A stretch of 64,000 nucleotides of DNA from Chaetorhynchus papuensis (GCA_013396525.1 VWYX01000676.1:401184-465183); one strand, 5' to 3'; positions 22,356-36,884 are shown, numbered from the stretch's first letter. Translations and numbers: made by a program. Notes: a model not told the origin generated them from the letters alone.

Positions 22356-25300
22356 TTAATCCCTCCCCTTTTGAGAAGACTTGCTAATAAGTAAGAAATA
22401 TTGTAATAAACGTTTGAAAAGTGTATTCATTGGTCTCAAAACAGTAATGCTTCAAAATTTCTTGAAGTGAAGAGTGTATGTAAAATTTCAGGGGAAGTAA
22501 ATGACACTGTACCTAAAAATGGTCTTTCCCCAGCATGACATCCTGTTCTCAGAACTCTTGTTCAGGTCAGAGTTTCCCTTAGATGGCTCTTTAATACCAA
22601 GGAACACAGTATTCTTCTCTTGCCAAGCAAGAGAAAAACCTGCATGGCTTCCTTAAAGTTGTCTAGGGGAAAGTCCTTGGTGCTTGTACTTGTGTGTACA
22701 TGTGCATGTATGTGCATTTAATGCAGCCTGAGGACCGCCAGTGAAACGTGCTTTATTGGTGTTGCTGAGGAGCAGTTTGCTGGTCCGTGTTCTGCAGAGA
22801 CTTCTACTGGAAAGAGTAGTACTTGTACCCCCACGTATGGTGGGCATTTGATTGTGGCTCTGTGGTCTGCACACTCCTTTTCAGGGCTGTGACCTGCTGC
22901 TGCATACCCTGGGTATTCTCTGGTACGTGTTTCATTTTGCTTTCCTTACACGTGCCTTTTGGGAGAGCTCCATTTTATCCTTTGTGCTGTCTCCCAGTTT
23001 GCAGCCAGGGCTGTCTGAGCCCCTGGGGAGGGATATCGTGGATTCATTCTGCACCATCGAATTTGGGTTTCAGGGCTGGATTTTGTCTACCTTATGAGTA
23101 AGAGTTGTTAATCAGTGTGATGCAAAGGAACTGATGGGGAGTTTGCTGGTAGAATCAATTTGACTTTATGAGGAGTTAGGGGCAGGTGTTGGTTTCCTAA
23201 AGTGATCTGCTCTGAATTAGCTCAAATGAGTTAGGGTCTGCCATCAGTGGGCCAGCTGGAGTGGGCAAGGTGAAAGGGAGTGGGCTCTTTACCAAAGATC
23301 TGACATATGTTGGGTGTCTGTGGAGTTGCTCCCTCTGCTACCTGTGTGCTCCTCTGCTTTCCAAGGCGAGAAGCAGCTCTACTTTTCTAAAATAGCAGAA
23401 AACAGATTTCAGTCTGCTATTTGGTGTGTGTGTACAAACCCCTGGGACTAACACTGAACATCATACACATCACTCCTGAAGGGTCTTTTTTGACCTGAAG
23501 GAAGGAGTCTTTCAGGCATCTTTGTCTCTTGGACTTTCTGAGCTGTGTGAAACTGGTCAGGTGGAAGACTGGAAAGGCCTACGAAGTTGGTCATCTCAGC
23601 TGAATGCTGCTTGCTTATGTAGGATGGAGCTGGACTGTTGCCCTAAATTAAATGCCCGTAAGATGATATTGTGCTTTGCATACGCAGATGTAGGTGAAGA
23701 ACCAGCCCTCAACAGCCCTCGGAGTCCCTCAAGTATTTATTGCAACCAGGTGCTCAGTTTAAGATGGACAAGCACCCTCAGTGGCACTGCCTAAACTTCC
23801 ATGAGCTGTGATTTTTGATTTTTTTATTTTTCCCCTCCAGTGGAAAGTGTCCTGGCTCTTTCCTAAAGAACCCTTTGGGTGTGTGAGGCTTGCCAGGCTG
23901 TCTCAGTGGTTAGGGACAGACCCCTTGGGCAGTTTGTCATGCTGAAGAGAAGGCCTGTGAAATTGGCTCCTTTCAGTGAAGCAGCTGTGTAGTGCTGGGC
24001 TGGCCGTGGGCAGGCTGTGGGAGGCTGGCTCTGCAGAGACCTGTTTGTGCATTGCTGTGGAAGGGGGAGTGTGGGTAAGTAGAGATATTTTGCATGATGG
24101 CTGTGCAGGACATGCAGTGTGTTACTTGGGATCTGTACAAGATAGAACTTGTTTTGTGACTTCCAGTAGGACTTATTTCTTGCTATAATTAATGCATGGC
24201 TTTACAGTAGAGCTGCAGGAGATCTCTACGGGAGTAAAACTAAGGAGCCAATAACTAATTATGGATATTAAAAAAAGAAAAAGGGGGGCAAGGAATGAGG
24301 AGCTCTAAGTAAAGCTTGTTGGCAAATTGGACATAGTGTTTGCTTTTGTTGCTGCTTTTTGAAAACAGTTTTTTTTTTGTGGGAGTCTTGATTTTTGTTG
24401 CTGCTTGACTAGTTTTGTGTTTAGGCTTCTCTTTTTTTTTTTTGTGTCTTCTGATGTTCATGGCTTGAATTGACTTTTGCTGTGCTGTGCTCTCCAGATT
24501 CCCGTTTTTTGTGTTGAACCAATATAGACCTAGAGTACGGTGACTTAAGTCTAAGGCTTGTTGACTGTTGGGATTTGTAATGTATTGGTGTGGCAGTTGG
24601 AAGCTAAAATTTCCTCAGATAAGTTGATTGGCCTGCATTCAATTTCTAGAGGATTACTAGCCCTGCCAGAAACCCAGCCGTGCATCTGGTCACCGTGCTT
24701 GTGATTCCAGTAGAAACACGGGGTGAAAAACTGGGCACTGAGTGCCTTTGAATCACCCTGCAGAGCAGCACTATCAGGACAGTGGGGAAGCTAAGGGCTG
24801 ACCCATCTCCCATTGTTAAAATGTCCTGGTTGCTGTAGTACCCTGCTCACTGAAGTACCTAAGGAAGTACAGTTCCTGCAGGGGCTGTTTATATTGTTGA
24901 ACTCTACACTTGTAAATATAAACCTCTTTTCAACTGATGCAGCTGTGCATGTTTTAGGGGGTTGGTGTGTGCCTGTATCCTAAGACAAATGAGATTGTGA
25001 ATATCAATGTAGGAACAAATTGCTACAAAACCTGCTACAGGCTTTTCCTGAAATGGGAAGTCAGTGAATCAAAGAAACACATTTGGAATTTGCTGCTTGT
25101 TTCTTTGATCTCTCCTGTTTTTTCTAAGCCAGAAATATTTCAAGTTGCCTGTTTAAAAGAGTGCTTTGACTAAAACCTGAATTCCTCAGCAGGGAACTGT
25201 TGTGTTGTGGTCTCCCCCTCTCCAAGCAGCATGCAAACGTGCAGCTGGAATGCCAGTTCCTGCCCCATGCTGCTGGGTTGGACTGGATGGCTCTGCAAAA

Positions 25301-26237
25301 CCTTCTTGAGAGTTTTTGTTCTGAAAATGAGCCCTGACTAAGTTACTCCTAGTGGGACAAGGTTTCCTGTCCTCCTTTGGTGAGGCATGGTCTGTTCTTA
25401 CTGCCAACCAGTACAAACAAGTACGTGTCCTTCTGTGTCCTGCCAGTGAGCTTGTACCAATTTAAGAGGAAAGCACATCCATGGAAGCTTCAGACCTCTC
25501 ATATCTTGTCATTCCCAATGAAGTTCTCCAGCTTCTTAATCCCCTGAGAAGTTGGAGGGCTCGGCTAGGCCCACAGGCTGTCCTGGGCACAGGAGAATAG
25601 CGTAATGTTTCTGGCCTGACTGTAGCTTCCTGCTTTCAGCACACAGTCCTTTTTGTTTGAAAATATCATAGCTTCCAACATGAATCAGTGTTAGACCACT
25701 GCTGGTCTTAACTGCATCAGCTGAGAATTGCTGAACCTGAACTGGAACAGAGCTAAAAAACACACAAGTTTGGTTCACTGATATAAATGCATCAAAAATT
25801 ATCACCTCTTATTAAATCACTTCGGGTGTAGCTGAGGCTTGTTGCAGAGTGGGATTCTTTGTAAGTCTTTGGGAACAACTTGGTCCTGCAGCAGCAGAGC
25901 CTGCTGGGTTCCCAGGGAGCTGGATGTGGGGCTGAGCAACCTAACTCTGTGGGGGAGTTAGGGAGCAGCCTGTCTGATGCTGGCATAAGCTTTTCTTTTG
26001 GCAGGATTTGGAAGGATCTTCTACAAAATGATGGTGCTTTTGAGGAGCTGTTCAGTGCAGTATTGCCTCATTCACCCTCTTCGTTCCACTGCAGTCTGAG
26101 CGGTGCTCAGCCCACCATCTCTGGGACCAGTGCAGGCAGGGGCACAGCTGAGGGAATGCATCTGACCCTGGTCTGGCTGTCTGCTGCTGTGCCTATTCTG
26201 CTTCAGCATCCATGAATATTGCTTGACCCCAGTTGAT

Positions 26238-26330
26238 AGCTAGGGATCTCTCTCAAGTTCTGCACTTCTCAGTCTAAACACACCCAATTGCTTCAACAGC
26301 TTAGGGCCTGCTGTCCAGAGATGGAAGGGA
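26238..26330 (-). mobile_element. Possible highly decayed CR1 fragment
   Basis: 'CTTCTCAGTCTAAACACACCCAATTGC' resembles the reversed CR1 segment CTTCTCCAGGCTGAACAACCCCAACT. The flanks align poorly. Low confidence. Confidence 0.3.
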
Positions 26331-28504
26331 TTTCATGTCTGTCTCTGGTCAGGCTTATAACAGTGTCTCTTAAAGCAGAGGACAAAGGCTGGTTGGCTTC
26401 TCCATAGCCAGACCTGCATTTCAGTGGTGTGTCTGTATCTGTAGATAGAGTCAGTGGAACAACTGAGAGTGTCATAGGTGAGGGGTTGAATGCTTCCCTG
26501 CTGGGTTGCTCTGGTGTCCCCTATTCCATCCTCAGATGTGTGGTGCTTGAGATGACTCTGTGTTTGTTAATAGTTTCACACACAGTGTTTTCTTGTTCCA
26601 TTCTTCACTCTGTGAATGATATGCTTTGTCCTGAAAATACAGGGTGATCTGGCTAGTTCTCCTGGTCTAAACATGAGTTTTAAATGTGACTTACATACAC
26701 ATAGCATATCAAAGCCAGAGTTTTTCTGCCAGTGGACTGCAGCGCCAGTTGATTTTGGTTCTTGAAGTATGGTGGATATAAAAGCATATATCAATTCAAC
26801 ATATTTGGTCTTGCAGCCTGCACTTGTATCCATAAAACACTGTGATACTTCTTGCCAATCTTGAGGCAAGATTACTGGCAAGATCCATCCTTCTATCCAT
26901 CCTTAAATCATGTGCTGTCTTTACCGTGAAAGAGAGCAGGAAGACGTCTCCGTGGCAGGGGAAGCATGATGATGTGCTGGGGTGAAGTCAGCATAACTAA
27001 CACAAACCAAGTCATTTGCCTGGTGGGTTTAAATGGTTCTTGCTTCCTGTGGATGGTCATACACTGCTTACCTGGATAGCCTTTCAGAGCTGCTGTGGTT
27101 CTGCCTTCAGTGTTGTTCTTCACCTCCTTCAGATGAGCCGGGTCCTCTGAGAGGGCACGTGGCACTTGGCTAACCTGACTGGAGAGGCTCGTAAGCAGAT
27201 TTTACACTGCTGTCCCTGCTGTGCTGGGTGAGCCGTGCTCACACAGCCCCCCCTTCTGCCCATGGGCCGTGAAGTGCGTAATGTTTGCCAAAGACCTGGC
27301 TGGGATAGTAAGATGGCAGAGGTCAGGGCTGGTCAGAGGTGTTGCAGGTGGTACATTTGCTGCTTGCTAGTCAGAGCTGTTGTTCAGGGTGGTGCTGAGG
27401 GGGCTGGTGGAGAAAGACATCCTCAGACACAGTGGAAAGAGACCTCCTTCAGAGTGTACCATCTGTTTCACTAGCTGCGTGCTTGGCCCTACCTGTGGTG
27501 TATCACCTCATTTGTTTCAGAAGGGCAGAACAATTGAAGTGATGACTGGGAGTCAGACCAGGCTGGGCCACTATCTGATTTTCTATCATCAAGGATCTGC
27601 AAGCACCTGTAAAATGACTTGTATATTATTTTACTGTCCTCTGTGTCTAGTGGAAAGTAACTGCAGGGCACCGCTTCCGTTTCTGGCTGAGAAAGTGGTG
27701 GTCAGCGTTTTGGTGGCCTGGAAAATTGAAGTAGATACTTTGTTTCCTGTTGATCAGGTCTTAGGGAGAAGTTGCTTGATTAGCCTTGGCACAATTTTCT
27801 CTGTGAGCGTGAAAGCAAACAACGTGTACTAGCTACTCTTTGGCTTTTTTCAAAGGTTTTGATGTTTGGTGCCAGCAGTGGTGCTTACACGGCACTCAAA
27901 CAGTGCTTAGTCCTGACATTAATGCTGAGTGATCCCAGCTAAGGACTGAATAATTAACTGTCACCGAGCCCAGTTTCAGTTACTTCAGGCTTCTGTTTGT
28001 GCCTGATGTACCTGCCTCCGCATAGCTGGAAGTTCATGAGGGCTCTGCTATGTGTGTAGCAGGGTTGCAGCACGTTCGCTGCTCTGGTTCCCAGCTCCAG
28101 ATGTGGGCTGGTCCCTGTGCCTGAAACCCTGCAGGCTTTGCTGAGGCTGTACCCACCAAAGGGTGGCTACTGCAATTCAGAAAACCCTCCTACTATTTCC
28201 TTTCACCACAGTGCTGCTTAGCCTTGCCCTGAGCATGCTAATGTGTTGTGCAAGGAAAATGCAACCGAGACCTGCAGCTGTTGCAATCAGCTGTGCTGTG
28301 GGATCTGTGGTCAAAAATATCGATGCAAAGGTGTCTCGTATTTGTATGATCCTAGACTGCAGGAGCATCCCATCTCTCTGCCTTGCTTTGGTGAGCACTG
28401 GACAGATGGGATAAAGTAGACTTAGCCCAGAGGAGATTCAGGCTTAAAACACTAAAGGTATGGAGGGAATGGAACATGCTTTTTCTGTATAGACATGGTT
28501 CCAA

Positions 28505-28590
28505 ACTCCCACAGGAAGTCTGAGGCAGACCTAGGAATTGAATCTCGATCCTCTCAGGCCAAGTCCTGGCTTTAGTCACAAAGCCCAACC
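28505..28590 (-). mobile_element. MIR/CORE-SINE remnant
   Basis: On the minus strand the order is a tRNA-like head (GTGACTAAAGCCAGGACT), then GATTCAATTCCTAGGTCTGCC, then CAGACTTCCTGTGGG. This is the same order as the MIR/CORE-SINE tRNA-derived part and core start. The similarity to GGTTCAATTCCTGGCTCTGCC is clear. The insertion lies antisense to MAPKBP1. Confidence 0.7.
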
Positions 28591-29575
28591 TCTTGCAGAT
28601 TACCAGGGATGTTTTTCACCTCTCCCGTCTGAGGGGGACTTGTGTTCATTTAAGATTATTTGCTTAAAAGTCCTCAAACTGTGTTGTTGTAAGTGCTGAC
28701 TTGGTCCTATTGTCACTAATGATTTCAGTAGCTCTGGTGATGATGACTTTCCAACGAGCTCAAGCAGATTAAGCACCGTAAGAATTAGAGCTGTGGAAAC
28801 CCCAGTAAGCCTTGTAAATTTGCTAGTGTCCCAGGAGACCAGTACTGTTGTTAGTTACTGTGGGGAAACTGATTGAAAATAGTACTGTAGAAGACTATGA
28901 ACTGCTGGTGTATTCAGAGTTTCCAAGTCAATAGCAATAAAATCAGACCTGCTTGTTCTCCCAAATACAGTATTAAAATTCACAGTTGGTCAAGATGGCT
29001 AATGTGATATAAGAACTAATATGAAATTTCTTACCCCATGAAATTTTAACAATGACATTCCTTCCTTACAGTGGTGCTTCTTTTAATTTCTGCATCTCCC
29101 TGACATTTTGGACATTTAGTCCGAAATTTGCCCCATCATGGATCCAGAGAGACTCTTTTCTCTGGAAGAAGGTAGATTATTGGAGGTTGCACTGTAGTAG
29201 AGAGTCATAACATTAACAAATGTCTTGAGAGCAGGCAGATGGAGAGGTTTCTGAAAGGAGAAAGCAACTTTATGGCATTGCCATGGATTCAAGGATACAG
29301 ATTTGTAAAGCTTTCTGCTCCTGTTTTCCTCCCAAATAGGCACTGTGAAAAACACTGTTGCCTGTTCAGAAACCCTTCCCTATTGACAGACAGGCCCAGC
29401 ATAGGGCAGCTGTTTGAAGTGCCAGTATTGAAGTGTTAGCTACCTCTCCTGTGCTCAACAGTGGTAGCCTTTGAGGTCTCCCAAAGGCTTTGAAATTGGC
29501 TGCTCACCTTTGAGTAGCACATAAGGGGCTGCTTGCCTTTGAAGTCTTGTTTGTACTAGGGATCCCTTCATTTGC

Positions 29576-29592
29576 AAAAAAAAAAAAAAAAG
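29576..29592. repeat. Poly(A) run (17 nt)
   Basis: Seventeen consecutive A bases. No retroposed sequence is recognisable on its left, so it is treated as a simple repeat. Confidence 0.9.
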
Positions 29593-32500
29593 CACCATTG
29601 CTCAGGCCAGGCTTTGCACCAAAGGAGCTTGAGTTCATTGCACAGTCCCTAATGCAGTCTAGATGCTGGAGATGCTGAAACATTGAATAAGACTGAGGGT
29701 GAAAGGAGTGTCTGCAAGACCTGCCTCCTTATTTGGTGGCAGGTCTTGGTGATCAGAACTTGCTGTGCTCTGTGCTTTGGCCATGGCCATGCTGTGACTG
29801 GAACCATGAGGGGATAGGGATGGTGTTGGAGGTATCCTGAGGGGGCATAAGTGTCAGGGTGTACTTGGCTAAGCACTTGCCTGTGCTAGAAAGAATTTGC
29901 AAGTTGAGATCCAAAAACAAGCTGTCTTAATGGTAACACAGTATCAAAAGAGTCCATTGAACGATCCTGTCCCTCAGAGAAACAGGCTACACCAGTGAAA
30001 GGACTTCTTTCTGCCAGTTATGTTTCATCAATACTAGTCTTTTCTGCAAGAGCTTTGTGTGGCTAAGAGTGATGTTTTTCATGCTCTTAACCAGTGCTGT
30101 GCTGCTGAACTGTATAAAGGTAGAGTGAACCTTGAAATAGAGCTGTGTAATTTTCTTTTAAAATGCATTTCAAGTTTTTGGGTTCTGTGCTCTGCTCTTC
30201 AGACTGTCTCTGAGCCTCTTTTTTTCCTTCAGTGTAAAGCAGACAGGATACTTTTCCACTTATTGAAAAGTGTCCCAGCATCTAGGGCTTTAAAACAGCT
30301 GCATAACTTGGGCTTGTATTTGGCTTATCTCCCAGTTTTAAACTAGATATAGTGGTTCTGTGCACAGTTGTTTCAAACCTGCTTTGCGGGTGTCATCCTT
30401 CTTGAGCAGCTGGGTCCAAAAGCATTGCTGACTGTAAACTGGAACTGACAAATTTGGGATCTGCTTTTTTTGTTTAAGCCCATCACGTCCAAACTCATCT
30501 AGTTTTCTTGGACTGAATCATGGCCAGACAGGCTTCAGAAATGGTTCTGTGTATCTTTCCAAACTGTGAGGGCTGGCCGGAGATGTTTGCCCACTGTGTG
30601 TTCCTCAAACCCTGCTATGGGCGTGGTGGTTGAGGGGAATGGGCACAAGATGACATGAAGTGTTCTTAATAAAATGTATGAACAAATATTTCTGATGAGT
30701 CTGTGGTAGGCCTCAATGAACGGAGCTGTTTCTAGAAGCCTGAACAGCTTTTGAGGCTGGAATTGGGATTCTACTGTCCTCTGCACCGGGAGGATAATCT
30801 TCCTCCCTGATAATCCGTGGTTTGTGCTTTCTGTCTCTGCAGGCTTCCCGAGCTAAGCTGTTGAGATGTATTAGCACGCAATCAGCAGCGTGAATAACTG
30901 GTGCTGGGGGAGGATGAGGGTGAGGTGCTCTGGGTGAGAGGCAGCTTTCTTCAGCTTCCTTGCTGCTGCTTCTTTTGCCCGTAACTTCTGAAAGAGCAGG
31001 TCTCCTGTGTCACTGTTTTGAGTGGCTTATGGACATTGCTTTGTGAAGTTCTTGGCCCATTTTCTGTTGCAGGGCTGCAAATAAGCTTTTTGATGTCTGA
31101 GACCTGCGAAAAATACTTTTTTGATGGAGCCATCAGTGGAAAAATGAGTGTGGTGCTGGGGGAGAAGATGCAGCGCTTGGACTATCTCTGCTGTGTGTCG
31201 AAGCTGCTCCAGGCCCTTGGAATGAATGTCTCTGCCCAGGAGTGTCAGTGTGTAAACACGGCTGTTAATAAAATGGCCAGGGGGCTGATTAATGGCCTTC
31301 TATACAGCCTGCTGGAGCTGGGGCAAGAGCCAGTGGGCCAGCACCTGGGTCACAATTGCATGGCCTCGCCTGCCTGCTTGCTGGCAACTTCATGGCTTCT
31401 GCCCTGGCTTCTTCCAGGTGCTGCAGCCTCCCGTGGCTGTGGACATGCTGTGGTGTGCTTGGGAAGGGGCACTGTGACCCGGCCTCCGGCTCTGTGGGTA
31501 CCCAGTGCCTGGGGAGGGCCTTGCACTGCTGGGGCCTGCGGCCGTTGGTAAGCTTGCAAAGCTTAACTTAAACTCACGTTTGGGAAAAGGAGACAACCAA
31601 GCTCCCAGTCTAGACAAACCCTCTGTAATATGCTCAGAGTCTGCGTTGTCCCAGACAGTGCCTGGACCTTCATGGTGGAACTCTGGTGACCAAAGTTCCA
31701 GGCTGACCAGCAAGGCTGGGAAAGACCACCAGGTTGCCCTGGGCAGTAACGTTGCCCTCCATGGTAGAGGATATGATGCACTGGGCAGCTTCTGGCTTTG
31801 CATTTCTGCCAAGGAAACTGAATTGTCTCATTAGTTTGGAAAAATCTGCCTCTTTGGTGAAAGACAAGTGTTTTACAGGGCACCTGGGGATCTCTGAGGT
31901 TACCAGGGGTTGAGAAATACTGCTCACTGTGGACAGTCATGTGATGTTCCCTTGGGAAAAGAAGAGTGTTTCTTGCAATAAGGCATTTAGTTTTGCTGTC
32001 AGTATCTTCCAGAGGTTTAAAACAATTGGGAACACTCATCACCTCCTGCCTAAAGGTTTGCTGGCAAGCAAAAGAATCTCTTTCTTTCTGCTGCTAGGTT
32101 TTTCTGGCACTTAGGGCCTGTTGTACTGGGAGGAGCAACCCAGCCCTCCTTAGCTGGCAGCCCTGGCTGAGGAGAGAAGGAGGCGGTGTAGAGTACTGTA
32201 ACTGTCTAGACAGAGACGAGCTGGTATTCGTGCCCTGGGTTGTGGGGAATGGAGTTGTGGGCCTGAAACATATTTGTGTAGCATTTGGGATTAGTTGAGT
32301 TGAGGAGTTCTCATGCTGAGGAGATGGCAGAACTATAAATCATTAGCGATCCCTGTAGCTGCAGAAGCAGTTAGGACAGAGGAAAGGGCTTAGAAACAAA
32401 ATCCATCATAAAATGTCAAAGTGGGTGGTTTCCCTTGCTGGGGAGAGGGTCTTGTCTCTGGACAGCAGAGGGAATGCCGCCTGTGCATTGTGGCTATCTC

Positions 32501-35500
32501 TCTGAAAGAGGAATTTGCTTCCAGGTCTGCTGCCTGCATTTTGTCCCATGTCCTGCTCTCCCACTCTCTACCGTGATTTCATTTGGATGCTTTTCTCAGG
32601 TCCCCAGAAAGGAAAGTACTGTAAACATCTGCCAAGCAGGGTTTTGCCTTGTAGAGCGTACTTAAATACTGAGGCCTGGTTGGATGATGGTATGATTATG
32701 TTTCTATTTTTCTGTGTGTATGTGTGTGTGTTTAATAGGAAGAACGTATTCTGTTCTGGTAGACTGTGTGTTACTTTTCTTAGTGTGCCTGTTAGTACAG
32801 TAACTTACAGCCTGCTCTTTTCCCCTGCTTATAAAGTGACAGTGGTATTGTGTTACAGCTGTAATGTACACAGTCTTGCACAACTCTTCATAGCATTTTT
32901 AGAGTTGTGATGACCTTGAAAAGTTTAAAAGAAAACTGAATGCAAACTCTGGCACCACTCCTGTGGGTGCTTCAGCTTAATTTTGTGTGGTGAGGTAGTA
33001 TGAGTGTGAATAGTTAATTTCACCCAAAGGATGTAAAGATAAGTGCCCCTGTGGCCAATTGCAAGATCGAGTCTATGTGTGATGATTCATTTAATGCACG
33101 TAACTGTGTCTGTGTGCATGCCTTATATGTATATCATGCAGTTGTCTTCATCATGTTTTGACCAGCTCAGCTGCACTTTGTCCAATAATCCGTATTTCCT
33201 GAACATATTGCTAAGCAGTCCTGTGAAGCCTGGAACAGAGACTGTTTATCTTTCCCTCTTTCACATCCCCAAAAAAACAGTTAACCAGAGAAATTCGAAA
33301 TTGCATTTTTATTTTGTACCCCTATCATCATCCCTGAAATTGGTTTCCCTTTTTCTCCCCATCTAGAAGCTCCCTGACAGAGTGACTGCGCTTTCTCTGA
33401 TCCAAGCAAGATGCTGACCTGGCATGTTCAGGAAGGGCAGTTCCATCCCTGAAGTTACAAACAGGTTTATGCAGGAATAAAGCTAGGTTATTTATATCCC
33501 AGAAGAAGAGACGCCTGTCTCTTCAGAGACCTGAGATGGTGGTCATTAACTTTTCCACTTCCCATAACCAAAGGTGCTATGCCTTTTTAGATATTTCTGA
33601 AGTGTTGTTTATGCTTTCCTCCTCTTTAAAGTTCAGTCCCATTGGGTTCAGGCATAAGAAAGGCAAGCTTTTTTTAAAAACGTGTTAATCACATATGTGT
33701 TCCCCCTCCACCCTCCCGGTATTCAGCTGTCGCAGAGAAAAATGTGATGAAAGGTTGTTTTTATGTGTATTGGGAAGACTGACAGGGCTGTGTTTGAAGC
33801 CTGTGAGAGGGACAATCTGGTGAAAGGCATGTTAATTATCACCTGGTGCTTGCCTACCTGTGGGCTGCTGTTGGCAGCTTGGCTCACCTGGTTAAAGCCT
33901 AGGCTCAGCACTGGGATCAGTAACCTGCAAGCTTTCTAGCAAGTGTCTTCCTCATCTACGTGTCACTGAGGCCCCTGCAGCCAGAGCTGAGGTAAGTAAC
34001 CTTTGGGTGTTGGGCCGGGGCTTCTGCTCCTTTCCATTCTTGTTCCTTTTCAGTGTGTGAGCTTATGGGTACTGGATTCAAATCAGGCTCATTAAAATAT
34101 GGTAGCATTGCTGATATTTTCAGTACAGGGTTTGTAAAGAGAGCTGTGCAAATCTAACTATCTCCTGTTTGTCCACTCTTAAGTTTACAGAATGCAAGCA
34201 GATACTGGCAGATGCTCTGTGTATTGCATGTCTGCCCTTATGCTGGCCCACACCCTGGTCACCTCCATGTGGTCTCTTGGCAGTCAGACACTATATCTTG
34301 ATGTGACAAGAGCTGGCTGTTAACTTAACAGCTATAAATCTGTTTGGGCTACAGTGGAAGTCTGTCAGTACTGTGCAGGTGGCAACTGGCTTACTTAGCT
34401 TCTGGGTGGATAACTTTTAAATTTTTTTTTCCTATCATGGCTTATGTTTCTGCAGTTGTAGAGCCTGTTCTAGTTACAGTGGAGCAGCAGTTAACAGAGT
34501 TTATGGGACATTGTTTCCAATTGCTGTGGTCTAAACATATGTACACCAGCATTGAGTTACTTCTGCCTGGAAATAAGCCACAGAGCTATATATAAAATAT
34601 GTTTGGACTCTTGCAGTAATGTTGCTGGTATAAATAGAAGAAAGTGGTAGACCCAGGGCTTCCCTTCCCTACAGCTGATTCAAGAAGACTTCCCAGATGC
34701 TCTATCTGCAGTGGAAAAGGCTGTGGAAGGTGGCTGAAAGCAACAACAAAATGCCATACGGCATGCCTTCAGGGAAGAGCATAAGTACTTGGGTCTGGGG
34801 CATTGGCTTCCTGCTTGAAGATCTCAGCTCTTTTCTCTTGTGGTGGAACACCTGTCAGAAATCCCATAGGATTCAGTTCGCAGCAGCCTGGTGGCCCAGT
34901 GCTACAGAGTTTGGTCTGTGACAATCTTAGTTTTTTTGACTCCAGAACTGTTGCTGAGTTTGCTTGCACTGTCATATGTTTTCTTCCTCAAACTATTAGG
35001 CAGGTGGTCTGGGTACTTGTGGAGCTGCCTTGATCATCATGTTGTGACACATTGTAGGGAGCAGTATTTTGAAGTAGCATCATGTGTGGTTTCACAGGTG
35101 CATTGGGATGCTGCTATCACCTTTTAAACCATGGGGAGTATGCATACAACTTCTCCCAGGCAGTGCTTGTAAATACAACTCTTTCAATTTAGAAGTAGCT
35201 CTCTGGTTCTTTGTTGAGATTGTTTAGTGCAAGTATTTGCTTGGTCAGTTTAGCTACTGTGGCAGGTTGTCCCAATTTCTGTGGTCCTTTCTGTCACGAA
35301 TAGATTTGTATCTCACCTAAAGGAAATGTAGGAAGTGACCTCTGTAGAAATAGCAGAAAGTGCTGATAAGCACTGAGCAGCCAGTTTTAGTCTTTGCTTG
35401 TGGGTGATGTTAATTCCATCTTTAAACTCTAAGTACTTCTTTTGTCTTTGCTAATTTTTAAATAGATCTTCCACAATATTGTCTCCCAAGTGCTCTATTG

Positions 35501-36884
35501 CAGATATCAATCTGCAGCAAAGTTTGCAGGTGGAAGTAATGTCTTAAACACACTGATGCAATTAGAAGAAGAGAGACAAGACTGTGTACGTGTGGGAGCA
35601 TTTTCGGGGTTCAGTGCTCCATGAACAATTCTCTACAGTCATTTCTTTCTGCATTTTTTTTTTTAAGAGTCCAAATCATCAGCTGTGTTCTTTCAACTCT
35701 GACAGGCCATCAGCTCCGTTTCATCCAACACCTCTTCTCTGGTTTGTGATGGGAATTGCAGCCTGGCTTCATGCAGGAGCTAGTTCTGGTGCAGGGGTGA
35801 CAGTAAAACTTGTATCCAGCAGTTGCCGACTACCTCTCTGCCAGTGCACCGCAGCAGGGAGTGGACACAAGCTGCATAGAAGCTTTATAACTCTCTTTTT
35901 GCTGGAGAAAAATACAGTTTGAGCAGGGGGAGCACAGTGGTTCAGCACAAATGTCAGTCAACAGGGATGTTCTCTCTTATGTTGCTTTGCTCTTCAAGTG
36001 TTATCTTCCTTGTTTTAACTGCAGAAATGTACCTAGGATTGTAGTTCAGCTATTCCTGAACTACATGTGTCACTCAAAGTTGTTTCTTATCCAGACAGAT
36101 TCTGCTAAATGCTTCTGAGTAAGTGAATGTGTCTAAAGCTATTTACCAGGGAATTGAGAGCATTGGCTCTCTGCTGAAGACTGGAGTTCCATAATTTCTA
36201 CTTTTGCATTCTGCTTTTTACAACAGCAATTTTTGCTAAGAACTGAACATGTAAAAGCAGCAATGCTTTGTGAAGTGTCAAAGCAACAAGAGCTGGTTGT
36301 GTGCCTGGATCTAGGGCTTTCTGAATTTCTAAACAAGAAATGGTGGTTATTGCAAAGGTTTGCTTTCTTGAAATACGGCAGAAACCACATGGTAACAAAA
36401 CCAAGGGTTTTTAAAGTCTGTGGATAAAAATTATTTCCTCTGAGTATGGTTTCTCATATTCAGTATGGTGAGAACTTCCTCAGTTCTCACATTTGGTAAT
36501 TTTACTAGTTACCCATGCTCCTGAGCCTAAATGCAAACTACAGGAGACTTCTTTTCCAGTGCTACTCCCTCTCTTTTAGGGTTTTAAGGGACTTATATGG
36601 CAGCCTACTCCTTTTTTCTTTTTTCTGTTAAGTCACCTTTAACAGCTACTCAAATACGTCAGCTTATGTTGGACTACTGTACCCCTCGTTTACAGACTTT
36701 GTTTCCTTCAGGAAAAGAAACTGAAAAGGTGCTTGGGAAAAATCACAGGAAGGAGTGATTTAAGGGCAGAGTAAGTGAAGAAGGAAAGTGAGTTGAATGA
36801 ACGACTTAATGAGTTTGTTTAGGATTGCTTTGTAACCTTTATAACCTTTTGTCTCTGTGTGGTTTCTTGTCTAGTGGTGGTTTC

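Noticed and set aside
25262..25300. GGGTTGGACTGGATGGCTCT, considered as a CR1 3' end
   Set aside because: Only about 20 nt resemble CR1 and the flanks do not, so it is too short to call.
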